Part shown: positions 17,344-27,900 of the stretch, one piece after another | Layout: every line of letters begins with the position of its first letter | Position numbering within the stretch: position 1 is the stretch's first letter | NCBI GenBank assembly: GCA_964036045.1 | Contig: OZ038387.1 | Span: 54,158,427 to 54,222,426, forward strand | Origin: Eutreptiella sp. 'Long Island Sound 2002' | Lineage: Eukaryota > Euglenozoa > Euglenophyceae > Eutreptiales > Eutreptiaceae | DNA: 64,000 nt | Direction: 5' to 3' | Program-made: the position numbers and the translations under genes | Notes under the pieces: generated by a model | Told to the model about the DNA's origin: nothing | Database searches by the model: none | Seen by the model: only the letters and a program-made list of their open reading frames with translations

Positions 17344-18985
17344 TTAGGGGGCGAACACTTGCGACAGGTGCGCAACGGATGTGGGGTCCCGCAGGTGCAC
17401 GTGGATCCACAGAAGGGCAGCGCCCGCGGGGCCCGCTTGCTCATGCGAGGGGGTGTGTGCCCCCTCGATGCGCCGGCGCAAGGCCTCCTCCTCTGTGCGC
17501 CTGCGCGGGCCTGCGGGAGGTTCGGGCCAGGGGCACGCGGCTACCTGGGTGCACCGCGCGCACCTGTTGGCGCCTGTCGATGCTGCGGAGGACACCGTGT
17601 CACATTCTCCGCAGAGTCGGCAGGTGTGTGGGAGGTGGGAGGGCGGCGACCAAGGGTCGAGATGGCGGAGCCAGAGGTCGTCCCACCTCTGTCGGAGGGG
17701 GTCCCGGATCTCCAGCAGGCGGGCGTGGACGCGGCGCCGGTAGTCCTTGCCAAGCGTCTTCCGCTGGACCTCCTGCCACGTGTCGCCGGGGAGGACTCCG
17801 TGGTCGTGGAAGGCGGCGATGAGGTCGTCCCACGTCGGGCGGGGGTGCCCCTGGGGGGGGCTCGCCATGTACACGTGGCGCCCGGCGAGGTGGAGCGTCA
17901 GCGCGTCCCATTGGCACCCGTTCGCGGTGTCCCTGTGGAGGAGGGCCAGCAGGGTGCCGTCCGCGACTGCCTCCCACCCCACTCGCAGCCCTTCGCAGCC
18001 GTCTAGCTCCTGGCGCAGCGCGGCTGCGATACCGGTGGGGAGCATGAGGAGCAAGGGCCCCTGGGTGTCGCCCAGCCGGGACAGGGCGTCGTCGTATACC
18101 GGCCCCCCAGCTTTGAAGTGCGCCACGGTGAGTTGGGTGGCCCCGTCCTCTGGGGGGTGCCACCGGACGGTGGCCGCAGCGTGTCCCCACGTGCGTATCT
18201 CCGTGGCCCGGAGCACGTTGGCGGTGTGAAGGAAGATGCGGGGCGGGACGGGCGTCCTGACGAGTGAGGATACGTCCCCAGTCCATCCCGTTTGCAGCCC
18301 CGGGGCCGCCTGCAGCCATTCCCCCGTCGCCGCGTCCCACGGGTGGTCAGGCCCCGCCCCGCGGATCATGGTGGGTCTCAGCCGGGTGTCCGGCCCCCAC
18401 CCCCGGAGCGGGATGGCGGCGTATCGTTGCGCAGGGGTCTCCGGGGCGCACGTGGCGGCGCACCACCGGCCCCACTCCCGCGCCCACTCCTCCCCCACGA
18501 TGCGCGCCTCCCATGCGGTCATGGAGCCGCGCCCGATGATCCACGGTGGGAAGAGGGCGTCTTGTAGGTGCCTCAAGAACCCCCCCGGCAGGTCCTGATA
18601 CGGGTGGGGGCTCTCTTGGGGTGGGCACTCCAGAGTGCCATTCACAACACGGAGGGAGGCTACGAAGTCCTTGTCAGGGCGCGGGGGAGGGGGAGGGTGG
18701 TCGCCCTCCGCTGCAGTGAGCCACCGGTGCGCCCGGGCCGCCGCGCTTAGGGGCTCGTGGAGGAGTTGCTCCAGCCGGTGGTTGCGAAGCTCCCACGCGA
18801 AGTCCCCCAGCCGGAGCATGTGGTGGAGGAAATCGTCCACTGAGGTCCCTCCCGGCGGGTCGTATCGGGTTATGGCGCGGAGCTGCGCCTCCGCGTCCTC
18901 GGGCACCAGTCCGGAGCAGAACACCTCCGTCCACGTGGCGCCTGCGGAGCGCCACGAGGCCACCCGCGGGCCTTGTCCCCAGGTG
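17344..18985 (-). pseudogene. LINE-1 ORF1 C-terminal part, Cys-rich, after a frameshift
   Basis: The RNase H frame shifts near 18960-18985 into this frame (VASWRSAGATWTEVF onwards), which is then open for about 540 residues. The N-terminal part continues the segment that follows the CLFCGG finger. Near the end is a Cys-rich motif, CRLCGECD followed by CARCTQVAACPW, which could bind zinc. I recognise no catalytic domain. The stop at 17344-17346 lies just upstream of the next ATG at 17304. Confidence 0.55.
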
Positions 18986-20225
18986 GGAGGTGGCGGGCCG
19001 CCTCGTGTACCGCCTGGCGGTAGTGGGGCCAGAGGAGCCGCGAGTGGGTGCAACCCACGTGCATGTGCACCGGGGTCTCTTCCGGGCCGCCGCAGAAAAG
19101 GCACGGTTGCGGGACGATGGCGACGCCGGAGAGCCGCTCCTTCCGGACGCGGAGCCTGCGCTGCACGGGCGTGTGGCCGTCTCGGGCCCGCAGCGCCCGG
19201 CGGTTGGTGGCCGCCGCGGTGAGGTCCCGGGCGTGGACGTAGGCCGTGGCGTGGGCCGCGCCCAAAGGTGTGTGTCCCCGGTGCGTCAGCGCATGGTCCT
19301 TCTGCGCCCGTTGCGCGACCTCGCCGAGCACCCGCATCGTGGGGGGCCGTAGATCGAGATGGCCGTCACGGCCGGCGACAATGAGTTGGGCGTGGCCACG
19401 GTCCGGGGGCGTATTCTGCAAGACGGTGTCCTGGGACGCCGCCCAGCCCACCTTGTGCAGTAGGGCGTCACTGTGGTGCGAGGTGGCTCGGACGTACCAG
19501 AACGGGTGCCCGGCGTGTTGCCCCCGCGCGCACAGGCCGTCCCGGAGCCACCTCAGGGGCATCTGGTTGACCACCTTCGCTGCGCCCGCGGGGACCCCCG
19601 TGGTTCGCTCGCGATCTGCGTGCCGCAGGAGGTGGATGATGACTTCGGCGTCCACCGTGTGGACCCATGGTCTGTGTGCACCGTAATGTAGGGGGAGGGA
19701 GGCGGCCACCCCCTCCCCGTCGGGCACCGTGCCCGAGATGGCCACCGCCCACGTGCGGGTGAGGTCGGCGGCGAGAGCGACGCTGGTGGTGTGTTTGCAG
19801 GGTCCGCCCCCGGACGCGTCAGAGGAGGTGTGTCCCCAGGCCTCCGGGATCCAGTAGTATCCGGTGGGGCTGAGCCACCCCGCGTTGAGGTCGCCGGAGT
19901 GCCACCGGACGTCGGGCTGGCTGGGGGTCAGTTGGTCCACGCTCAGCGCCCTGGCGTCGCCTGGGCTGATCGCCGGGTGGTCGTGCAGCCGGATCTCCGC
20001 TCCGGCGACCGTGCTTGCCCAGGACCGTAGCGCCGTCACATGTTCCTTGAGCCACGCCGGGCCCCCGCGCTGGTGCACCACCAGGTGTCCTGTGTCCTCC
20101 GGACGGTCCTCCAGCGCGTGCACCGCCATGTGTGGGTCGTGCGGCACCCCCGTAGCCACCAGTAGGGCGGTGCCACGGGGGAGCCCACGGGGTTCGGGCC
20201 TGCCTGCCCCCACTTGCACTATTAT
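18960..20225 (-). CDS. LINE-1 RNase H domain and CCHC-like finger
   Basis: This segment is in the same frame as the endonuclease-RT ORF and is separated from it only by TGA at 20226-20228. RNase H-type acidic positions are visible in SSDASGGG, VDAEVIIHLL and HHSDALLHKVG. Residues beginning CLFCGGPEETPVHMHVGC form a Cys/His finger of the kind often found at the end of LINE RT ORFs. The frame breaks near 18960-18985. RNase H would remove RNA from the RNA:DNA hybrid during target-primed reverse transcription. Confidence 0.65.
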
Positions 20226-23200
20226 TCACTCGGCCCGGAGCTGCGCTTGTCCCGTTGCTTGGGTGCATTGGTCGTCCGTGGTCACCAGCCACAACGGCGT
20301 TGGCGCGTGGGGCCGGGGGCGTAAGGGCTCTGGCCACGCCACGTCCGCGTTAGGCTCTTGGTGCTCGCTTTCCGCGAGTACGTCGCGGAGGATGTACATG
20401 AGGGCCGCTGGCGGGTGGTACGCCGCCCCCCGCGTGGGGGGGGACAGGCCGTCCCGGCGGCGGTAGCCCCGGACGTGGAGGTGCAGGCCGTCCGGGGTCG
20501 CCCGTGGGCCGGTGTGGGCGTCCTGCTTAGCCCTCGTGGGGTGGACGAGTCTCAGGCGGGGGTCCCGTGTGCCGGTGGTGTGAAAGAGGTGGGCCAGGGC
20601 GTCGCGCCGACCGGGGTGGTTGGTGGGCTCTTGCTCACGGCGGCAATAATGGAGGTGTTCATCGGCGCATTGGTTGAGGCACTCCCGCACCGCCGTCGGC
20701 CACGGATCGTCGTTGTCGGGGAAGGGGTGGCGCGGCCCGTGGTGCCCATGCCACGGCGTTGTGTGTGGCACCGTCAGGCGGCACGTGTCGCGGTGTCGCA
20801 GCTTGGCGGTGCGCAGCGTGACGATTTTGCCTGGCGGGGACTGTACCTGGACATGAGCCGCCCTGGGGCACGCGATGGGGTGGTACATCCCCACTCCCAG
20901 GGCGGCCAGGGCCCGGGGTATGCCGTGGACCCAGTCGCCTCCCGCCAGAGTTGCGAACTCCGGGACGGGGTAGTGCACCTCGGGACATATTCCGTGCGCG
21001 CCGGCTATCTCCCAGTACATCTTGGTGACCTCGGCGCGCACGGAGGTTGCGCGGTGGTGGACGAGTGTACCCACGAGGGCCACCGCTGCCTGCTGGCACC
21101 GCGTGGGCACCCGTGTGAGCCCCAGGGTCCGGTCATCCTGCAGGCTGTCCCGCGAGGCGTCGAAGGCGTACCGCGCCCTGTCCTTCGCGACCTGGACCGT
21201 GATGTGGTCCAGGTGGCGTGCAGTGTCGGAGTCGTCGGCGATGAAAGGGGCGACGTACTGCGTCACCCCTCCGAGGATCGCCAGGATGACGTCCTGCACC
21301 ACTTTCGGTGGCGCGAGGGTGTTAAGGCACCAGTGGTGCACTGCCGCCAGACGTAGCCGGTGCTTGCGCTGCAGGGAGAACTCCCCGTCCGGCTGCAGCT
21401 GGAGTCCCAGGTAGGGGACGGAGTCCGCCGCTGGTACCCAGTACCACGGGTTTTCCAGGTGGGGGCAGAGGCGCAGCTGCAGGCCCGGGACCCCCTCCGT
21501 GGTGGCCATGGCGCACTTGCGGGGGTTGAGCTCCATGCCCATCATCCCCAGGTACGCGGCCACCGCCTCCACGCCCTCGACGAAGTGCTGCAGCGTGTGG
21601 GCCACCACCAGCAGGTCGTCGATATAGGCCTGGATGAGGCCGTGCTCGGCTCCTCCCGGCGGGCGCAGGCGGTGCCCCTGTGCCCTGAGCAGGGGCTCCA
21701 GGAGGAGCGCGTACAGCAGGGGGCTCTCGGGGTTGCCCTGCCGGACGCCGCGTAGCATGTAGACGGGCTGCGTTAGCCCGTGCCCTGTGACGATGCGCAG
21801 CCTGGCGCACGTGTGGAGGAAGAGCAGGAGGTCAATGACGTCCGGCGGCACGGAGAGGTGGCGCAGGATGAGGTGGAGGGCGCCGTGTGGGGCGGTGTCG
21901 AAGGCCTTGCGGGCGTCGAAGGAGAAGACGTAGTTGGGCCTTCCCCGCTGGAGCTGCCGCTGCGCCATGAACAGCGGGGGGCCTGTGTTGGAGCCAGGGA
22001 GGGCCCCCTGCTGCCAGTCGCTGACCACTCCGTGCCGTGTGAGCACCTCCGCGATGCGCTGGGTGAGGGGGCCCGTGAGCAGCTTCATGTCCAGCTGGCC
22101 CAGGGCTATGGGCCTGTAGTCGTCCAGTCTGGCAGAGCCCGGTACCTTGGGGCTGAGCCAGATGTGCGTGTCCCTCCAGTGCATCGGCGGCGGGGCGCCG
22201 CGGAGGATGGCCCGGTAGGAGTGGACCAGGAGCCACTGGACGGGTGCCGGGAGGGCCTTGATGAAGCGGGCCTCCACGTGGTTAGGACCTGGGGCCTTGC
22301 CATCGGCCTTGTCCAGGGCGGACTTTAGGTCCTGCATGGAGTACTGCTGGACCTGTGTCCAGGCTCCCTCAGGGACCCGGGGGACGTGGCGGCCGAGGAC
22401 CGCCTGGAAACCCGGGAGGTCCACCGGGCGTTTGTCATACAGTTCTCGCCAGAAGGCGCGAGCTGCGAACATCACGTCGTGGGCCTCCGTGAGGAGCGTT
22501 TGGGTGTTGGGAACCCGCACGTTCCAGAGGCCTGACGGGCCTGGGGCCTCTACCTCTATGGCTCCCCGCACGGCTTTCCATCGCTGGGCGATGTCGGGGG
22601 CGTGGCGGCGCCAGAAGTCCTTGATGGCGCGCTTGCGGTCTGCCGCCAGGAGGGCGCGGAGCTGGCGAATGTCCTCCTCGAGGGCGGCTGCTTGCCTCTC
22701 CAGCTCCTCCTGTAGCTGGCCCTGCGTGGTCGGGCGGAACCCGGGAGACACACCCTGCAGTTCCTGCGTGAGCCGGAGCGCCGCCTCGGACCGGATGCCA
22801 TGCCTGGCCGCGTCCGCCTGGTACGCTGCCGGGGCGCGCGCTGCCAGGGTGTCATAGCGGAGGACCGCTGCCTGGAGCTGCTTTCCGCTCTCCGGGAGGT
22901 CCCCCTCCGCCGGGTCCGTTCCCGCCGGAGACGGCTGCCGGCGTCCCACCACGCGCGCCAGGGCGTCATGCGTCGCGTGGAGGTGTTCGAACACCTTGTC
23001 CACCGCGGCCGCGGGCATGGACCCGTAGTCGTGCTGCTCTGCGGGACCCAGCCAGGGCGCCAGGGAGGGTTCATCCTGCACGGCGGTGACCGCCGCCCAC
23101 AGGCAGTGTTGGACGGGCGCGGCCTCGGCGTCGTACGGGAGGAGGCGGCCCTCCGTGTGGCTGTAGGGGGTGGGCATCGCCGCGCGTCCCGCTGCGCTGA

Positions 23201-24038
23201 GGAGACCCGGCAGGGCCAGGCGGACCGGCAGGTGGTCCGAGCCGACCACCTGGGGGTGTGCCATGCCGCGAGCCCAGACGCTTTCCCGTAGGGCCCACGG
23301 CAGGAGGGGCTTGTTGACCAGGAAGGTGTCCATCCTGTTCTGGGACGGGTGGAGCGTGGGGGTCATGTCCTCCTCGCCGCCTGCCGCGGCTCTTCGGAAG
23401 CCGCAGGCTTCCCAGCCCGCTCGGAAATGCTCCGTGGCCGGGTTGGCGGGGACATCCATGTAGATGTTGGTGTCGCCGGCAATGACCACCGGGTGCCTCC
23501 CGCCGAGGCTGCGTGCCGTGGCATACATTTGTATGTCGGTCCAGAACGCCGCCCGTCCCGCCCACGGGGAGCAGCCTGCTTGCGGCCCGTGGACGTTGAT
23601 GAGGGTGAGGCCTCCCCCGTCCGTGCGGATCTCCAGGGCCGCGGCCTTTCCGGGGACAATTTCCGTGAAGCTGAGCACCTCGTGCTCCGCCACGTACTTG
23701 CTGCTGACCGCAGTGAGGAGGCCCCCCCCTCTCGAGGTGGAGGTGGCCCCCATCTCCGCCAGCCGGCTGCTGAAGTAGGCGGTGCACCCCTTGTCCCGGA
23801 GCGCCGCGGCCACGTGCATCTCCTGCGCCCTGGTGGCGATCCCCGTTTCCTGGAGCATGATGGCAAAGCCCCCCTCCTGGGGCAGCATGCCGGTGATGAG
23901 GTGCTCCTTGTCGGTGCAGGCCGCGGGCCCCCGGCGCCGCCGGAGTGTGTCCCGGAGGGACCGGTCTGGCGGCACGAGGCCGTTGCGCAGGTTACACGAG
24001 AGGAGCCACAGGGCGTCGCCCGTCGTGTCCTGCTGGAG
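20226..24038 (-). CDS. LINE-1 AP endonuclease and reverse transcriptase
   Basis: The N-terminus after the TGA at 24039 reads ALWLLSCNLRNGL, the first strand of an exonuclease/endonuclease/phosphatase domain. Endonuclease motifs follow in order: LQETG (catalytic Glu), AGDTNIYMD, NRMDTFLVN and GSDHLPV. The RT has FDARKAFDTA, GVRQGNPESPLLY and the catalytic YIDD at 21615-21626. The protein of about 1,270 residues would nick the target and copy the RNA there. There is no ATG before the endonuclease domain starts, so the real start lies upstream across the TGA or the copy has lost it. The frame ends at TGA 20226-20228, three codons before the frame reopens into RNase H. Confidence 0.85.
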   Translation of the reverse strand, partial: LQQDTTGDALWLLSCNLRNGLVPPDRSLRDTLRRRRGPAACTDKEHLITGMLPQEGGFAIMLQETGIATRAQEMHVAAALRDKGCTAYFSSRLAEMGATSTSRGGGLLTAVSSKYVAEHEVLSFTEIVPGKAAALEIRTDGGGLTLINVHGPQAGCSPWAGRAAFWTDIQMYATARSLGGRHPVVIAGDTNIYMDVPANPATEHFRAGWEACGFRRAAAGGEEDMTPTLHPSQNRMDTFLVNKPLLPWALRESVWARGMAHPQVVGSDHLPVRLALPGLLSAAGRAAMPTPYSHTEGRLLPYDAEAAPVQHCLWAAVTAVQDEPSLAPWLGPAEQHDYGSMPAAAVDKVFEHLHATHDALARVVGRRQPSPAGTDPAEGDLPESGKQLQAAVLRYDTLAARAPAAYQADAARHGIRSEAALRLTQELQGVSPGFRPTTQGQLQEELERQAAALEEDIRQLRALLAADRKRAIKDFWRRHAPDIAQRWKAVRGAIEVEAPGPSGLWNVRVPNTQTLLTEAHDVMFAARAFWRELYDKRPVDLPGFQAVLGRHVPRVPEGAWTQVQQYSMQDLKSALDKADGKAPGPNHVEARFIKALPAPVQWLLVHSYRAILRGAPPPMHWRDTHIWLSPKVPGSARLDDYRPIALGQLDMKLLTGPLTQRIAEVLTRHGVVSDWQQGALPGSNTGPPLFMAQRQLQRGRPNYVFSFDARKAFDTAPHGALHLILRHLSVPPDVIDLLLFLHTCARLRIVTGHGLTQPVYMLRGVRQGNPESPLLYALLLEPLLRAQGHRLRPPGGAEHGLIQAYIDDLLVVAHTLQHFVEGVEAVAAYLGMMGMELNPRKCAMATTEGVPGLQLRLCPHLENPWYWVPAADSVPYLGLQLQPDGEFSLQRKHRLRLAAVHHWCLNTLAPPKVVQDVILAILGGVTQYVAPFIADDSDTARHLDHITVQVAKDRARYAFDASRDSLQDDRTLGLTRVPTRCQQAAVALVGTLVHHRATSVRAEVTKMYWEIAGAHGICPEVHYPVPEFATLAGGDWVHGIPRALAALGVGMYHPIACPRAAHVQVQSPPGKIVTLRTAKLRHRDTCRLTVPHTTPWHGHHGPRHPFPDNDDPWPTAVRECLNQCADEHLHYCRREQEPTNHPGRRDALAHLFHTTGTRDPRLRLVHPTRAKQDAHTGPRATPDGLHLHVRGYRRRDGLSPPTRGAAYHPPAALMYILRDVLAESEHQEPNADVAWPEPLRPRPHAPTPLWLVTTDDQCTQATGQAQLRAE

Positions 24039-24041
24039 TCA

Positions 24042-24277
24042 GCTATCCCGCATCGGCATCGCCGCCGGGTTCGCTGGTGCCGCCAGGGCATCTGGGTGCG
24101 CCGCATCCGCTGAGCCCGTTCCCAGCGGGGCCCACAGGGGGGCCCGGGGGACCGGGGGATCCAGGGGGGCCAGGGGGGCCAGCCCCGCGGGGATGGACAT
24201 GGACCCTGGTGGGGCCGCACCGCCGGCCCCCGGGGCCGCTCCGGGTGCCTCCTCACCTCCATCTGCGTGGTCGGCTG
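24042..24277 (-). pseudogene. LINE-1 truncated Ala/Pro-rich fragment upstream of the endonuclease
   Basis: From the 5' edge of LINE-1 the frame is open through an Ala/Pro/Gly-rich stretch ending PMRDS and then TGA at 24039-24041. It is in frame with the endonuclease ORF. It may be the end of a Gag-like ORF1 or the original N-terminus of a fused protein; the 5' remainder is missing. Confidence 0.4.
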
Positions 24278-24324
24278 CCAGATTCTGTTCGGCAGGGACC
24301 CCCTGGGTAGGGGACTTCCCTTGT
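24278..24324 (+). repeat. target-site duplication of LINE-1, right copy (47 bp)
   Basis: This is the second copy of the integrase sequence at 9794-9840, differing at one base (GGGTAGGG against GGGCAGGG). The offset of 14,484 is a multiple of three, so the integrase frame is the same on both sides. Confidence 0.92.
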
Positions 24325-24953
24325 CTGGTGATGGCATGGCTATGGATGCCAAGGAATTCTTCGCGCGGCAAGAGCAAACGGCGCGGGACATCCGCCAGCA
24401 CCTCGAGAAGGAGCATGCTGAGCGTCAGAAGTCCGCCCCGAGCTCAACAGCGCAGAAGTTCAGGGTGGGAGACCCGGTGTGGGTGATCAGACCCCGCCCT
24501 ATGGGCACCCACCGCACCAAAACCTGGTTCACACCCGGAGAGGTGGTCCGCAGGATTGGTGAGGACACCTACCGCATCAAGGTGGGTCACGGACAGTTCC
24601 GGGAGCGCCACGAGAGTCAACTCCGTGTGCGGGAACCCGACCTCCGTGGCCAACATGTGTCCCTGAGCTATGCCGCACATGAGGCTGATTCGGATGATGA
24701 CTATGCTGAGCAGGACGACTATACTGTCGAGAAGATCCTGGCTCAGCGTCCGAAAGCCTCGGCACCCGGAGGTCTGGAGTTCAAGGTTCGTTGGCGAGGC
24801 TATGGGCCGTCCCACGACACCTGGGAACCCGTCTCCTCGTTCGTGCCGCGGGTCGATACTCCCTTCATGGAGTACATCCGCAAGCACAAGACCAAGATCC
24901 ACGTTTCGGACTTGGCAGCGCTCACCCGGGCGATTGCAGCCAGGGGTGCCTGA
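24325..24953 (+). CDS. pol: Ty3-A integrase C-terminus and chromodomain
   Basis: This is the continuation of the split integrase. A GPY/F-type module is visible (FRVGDPVWVIRP, later GQFRERHESQLRV). A clear chromodomain follows at about 24718-24870: DYTVEKILAQ, FKVRWRGYG, DTWEPVSSF, then FMEYIRKH. Chromodomains at the integrase end steer chromoviruses to histone-marked chromatin. The protein ends at TGA 24951-24953. Confidence 0.9.
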
Positions 24954-27900
24954 TCAGCGCCCTGAGCTCTCCCCTGATGTGTTTTGAGCGCTTGTGGGGT
25001 CGACGGATCGTCCCTTACTTGCTTGCTCTCTTACATCTTCCGGTGACCTGCCATCAGAGTGGCCATATACCCCCCCCTGCTGAATCCAGAGGAGGATGGC
25101 CCCTCTCTTCTTCTATTCGTCACTCCCCCCCCTGCTGAATCCTTGGGAAACCAGGTAGGGCGACTGACCTTCATATTTCTGAGCTCTTGGGGCCTGGAAG
25201 CCCATACGACGTTGCGCAACGGATGCCGCTGTCATCGGCATTGCGATTTTTGAGTGTGTGGTCTGGTCCCATGGCACTTGCGGGGTCCAGACCAGTCGAC
25301 GTGTGTCTGCAGACTATATATGGCCTGGACTCAGGCGTTTTCCTGTCCACCCTCCTGCATTTGCCTTATCCTGACCGTGGCGTGGTTTGGCACTCTGTCC
25401 AGAGTGTGTTTACACGCCTATTTACCCCGCTTGTTTTGCTTTTCTGTTCCCCAGGATATGTGCATTTGTATGTTACGATTGTCAGCCCATCACCGACAAA
25501 TGGACTGTTTTCTTCCCCCCCGAGGGGATGCGAATCGCAATACAGAGGCGCCCTGAGTCGCCGTTTACATGTTCATACACAGGGTCCAGCCTGGACCAGT
25601 ACCGCATGACATATTCTTCTGTTCGAGTGCCTGTGATACCGTGTTGCCCTATTCGCTGTGATGTGGAGATCCTGATGGCGCCAGGCGGGAAGCCGAGTTG
25701 CCTGACTACACTCCCAGCGGTCCGCCACTGTCAGTCCCAGTGTGAGCCTACCGATTCGCAGACGCACTTGGAGTCGGATGGCGGCCTCCGGTGCTCCTGA
25801 CCTCGGTCAGTCTGCCTGGGAAACTGGCGGTTTGAGGAGTCGACGCCTCCGCCCACACTGCATGAGGACTCCCTCATGTATGGCCTTCGTGGTAATAGGG
25901 CGAGGGAAAAGACGGCCTTGATGCCCGATCCCTTAAGGAGGAGCTCCCTTAAGATCCCTTAAGGAGTTCGGCTGTATCACTCTGGACTCGCGTCGTATGG
26001 ATATGGACATGGTGCGCCCGAGGAAGGACCCGTGGGGACTCTCCCCAGTCGGCGGGCCTTGGGAAGCTTGAGGTAGCCTGATTGATCTTTGTGGTCGCTC
26101 TCGACCTGTGGGACCACCTCAGTCGTCGTGTGTCGCCTATAGTGGCCGTGTATGCCACTGCCACTGTGGTGGTGACCGTAGCAGCCCGCACCCGGTGCGC
26201 CTGGTATGGGTTAACGGGTCCTTTGGATGCCGAACAATCGCCGCCAGGACCCGGGACTTGATACTTGATACTATACTTGAAGTTACAAGACCCTACAGCA
26301 CCATACCTGTCTTACTGTGGAGTTTGGAGCCTAACCAGCGAATCAGCCTGAAGTGTGGATGTGACACCCCCCCTTCAGGATATGGTCCTGGGTACCCGCT
26401 GCCATGCTTGGGTGTTATCAAGCCCCCCCCAGTGTTTGCTCTAAGGAGGGGGGTGAAGCGGTACCCAGAACCCCATGGCTAGGTTACGGCATACAACCGG
26501 TCTCCGGACCACTAACCCCAAGTACGGAAGGGAACACCGGTCTCCGGTCCACTAACCCCATGTACGGAAGGCGCCCGTTGACGCCCGGTGCGAGCCCCCC
26601 GGGAGCGTGTTCCGTGCCGTAAAGCCCCGCATCGGCAACCGATGCACCGCCAGCGGAGAATTATATATCAGAACATCAGGAATCAACAGGGTTTTATTTT
26701 CATATTGTTTCTGTCAATTTTTACGCTTCCGTTCTGATACTCACTGTTTTGACTGCTGGCGGTAGGTTCGCGACTTTACCGTAACCGCCAGTTTAACTGT
26801 AATTAATGGAAATTTTAACGCAATCCGTCACGAAGGCTCCAAAGTCGTCAGGAACTGCATGGATGCTTCCGCAATTTTCACATCTTACACTCGCAACCTT
26901 AATCCGAATTTTTCAGGATGTCGAAATCGGATTTTCGACTTCGACATCCCCGCACTTGATTTGACCTCTTTCGAGTGGACCTACGTGCTTCCCTATGCAC
27001 GAATCAACTTTCCTTTTATTTTGCCCTCCATTTGACTCAGAGATATGGGCAAAACAAAGTTGATTCGTGAGGCCACTTGTGAGGGTCATATCTCGTGCCG
27101 CTTGCGAGTATTGACAATAAGGAAACGTGGGATGTATTCACAATACTCCCGACGTAATTTAGGAAGCATTATATGCCTTGCGTTTCCACACGTGCGCGCT
27201 AGCGTAATGGATCATGGTCAAGAGGGTAGAGTTTGCGTTATAACTCTTTGGCCATGATATTGCGTGCGTTAAGATAACTTTCGAGTGTAGCGCGCGAGTG
27301 TTGGTGTTGCATAGGAACTCTCCTTGAGTTCCTATGAGCGATTGACACAAAGTTATGCCCTTGGAGGGGCATGACATATCGTGGGGGGAGCTACCTTTTT
27401 GGGCAATAAGTGGTATGTGCCATGTGTTGTATCGCGTGCCCATTTGGCGGTGTTGGCTAAGAGCGATGTGCCCGCCAATGGACCTCATATTGTGCAAGCC
27501 CCTTCTCCATACTCCCTACGATCAATTGCAAGCCTAACCTTCGTGAAGGGAAGCTTGTGTGGCGATCCCAAAGCGATGCGTTGGGAGCAGGGTGTGTGTT
27601 TTGCAATTTTCCATATTTTCATGTGCCCACTTGGGAAGTAGCGCTCGTAACCTTTCAAGGCGCCCCAAGTGGAGCACATATGTGGGATCGAAGGTCATTG
27701 GTGTCAAGTCATTGTGTGTAGAAGGATTAGTTGATTGCACGATCCAATCCGAAGATATTATAATATAATTGTGCACCTTTCAAGGCACTTTTGTGTGTCT
27801 TTGTACCAATTTTGCCGTTTTTGGCCCGTCCTGACGTCAAGTGGCGACCGTGTATCTCAACGTTGCGTTCAATTGACATCATGACCCAAGTATGTTATGC

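Larger units (their letters stand above)
9841..24277 (-). mobile_element. LINE-1: non-LTR retrotransposon inserted in Ty3-A integrase
   Basis: The 14.4-kb insert is bounded by a 47-bp target duplication and read on the minus strand, with its 5' end at 24277. It encodes an AP-type endonuclease, RT and RNase H, followed by a Cys-rich region. After that comes a second, decayed ORF that resembles ORF2 of LINE-2. A GC-rich 3' noncoding part of about 4 kb ends in a short TCAAACC repeat tail. The 5' end starts inside an Ala/Pro-rich coding stretch, so the copy is probably 5'-truncated. The presence of RNase H and an APE endonuclease fits the broad I/Tad/R1-like group, but the clade is not resolved by eye. 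Confidence 0.85.
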
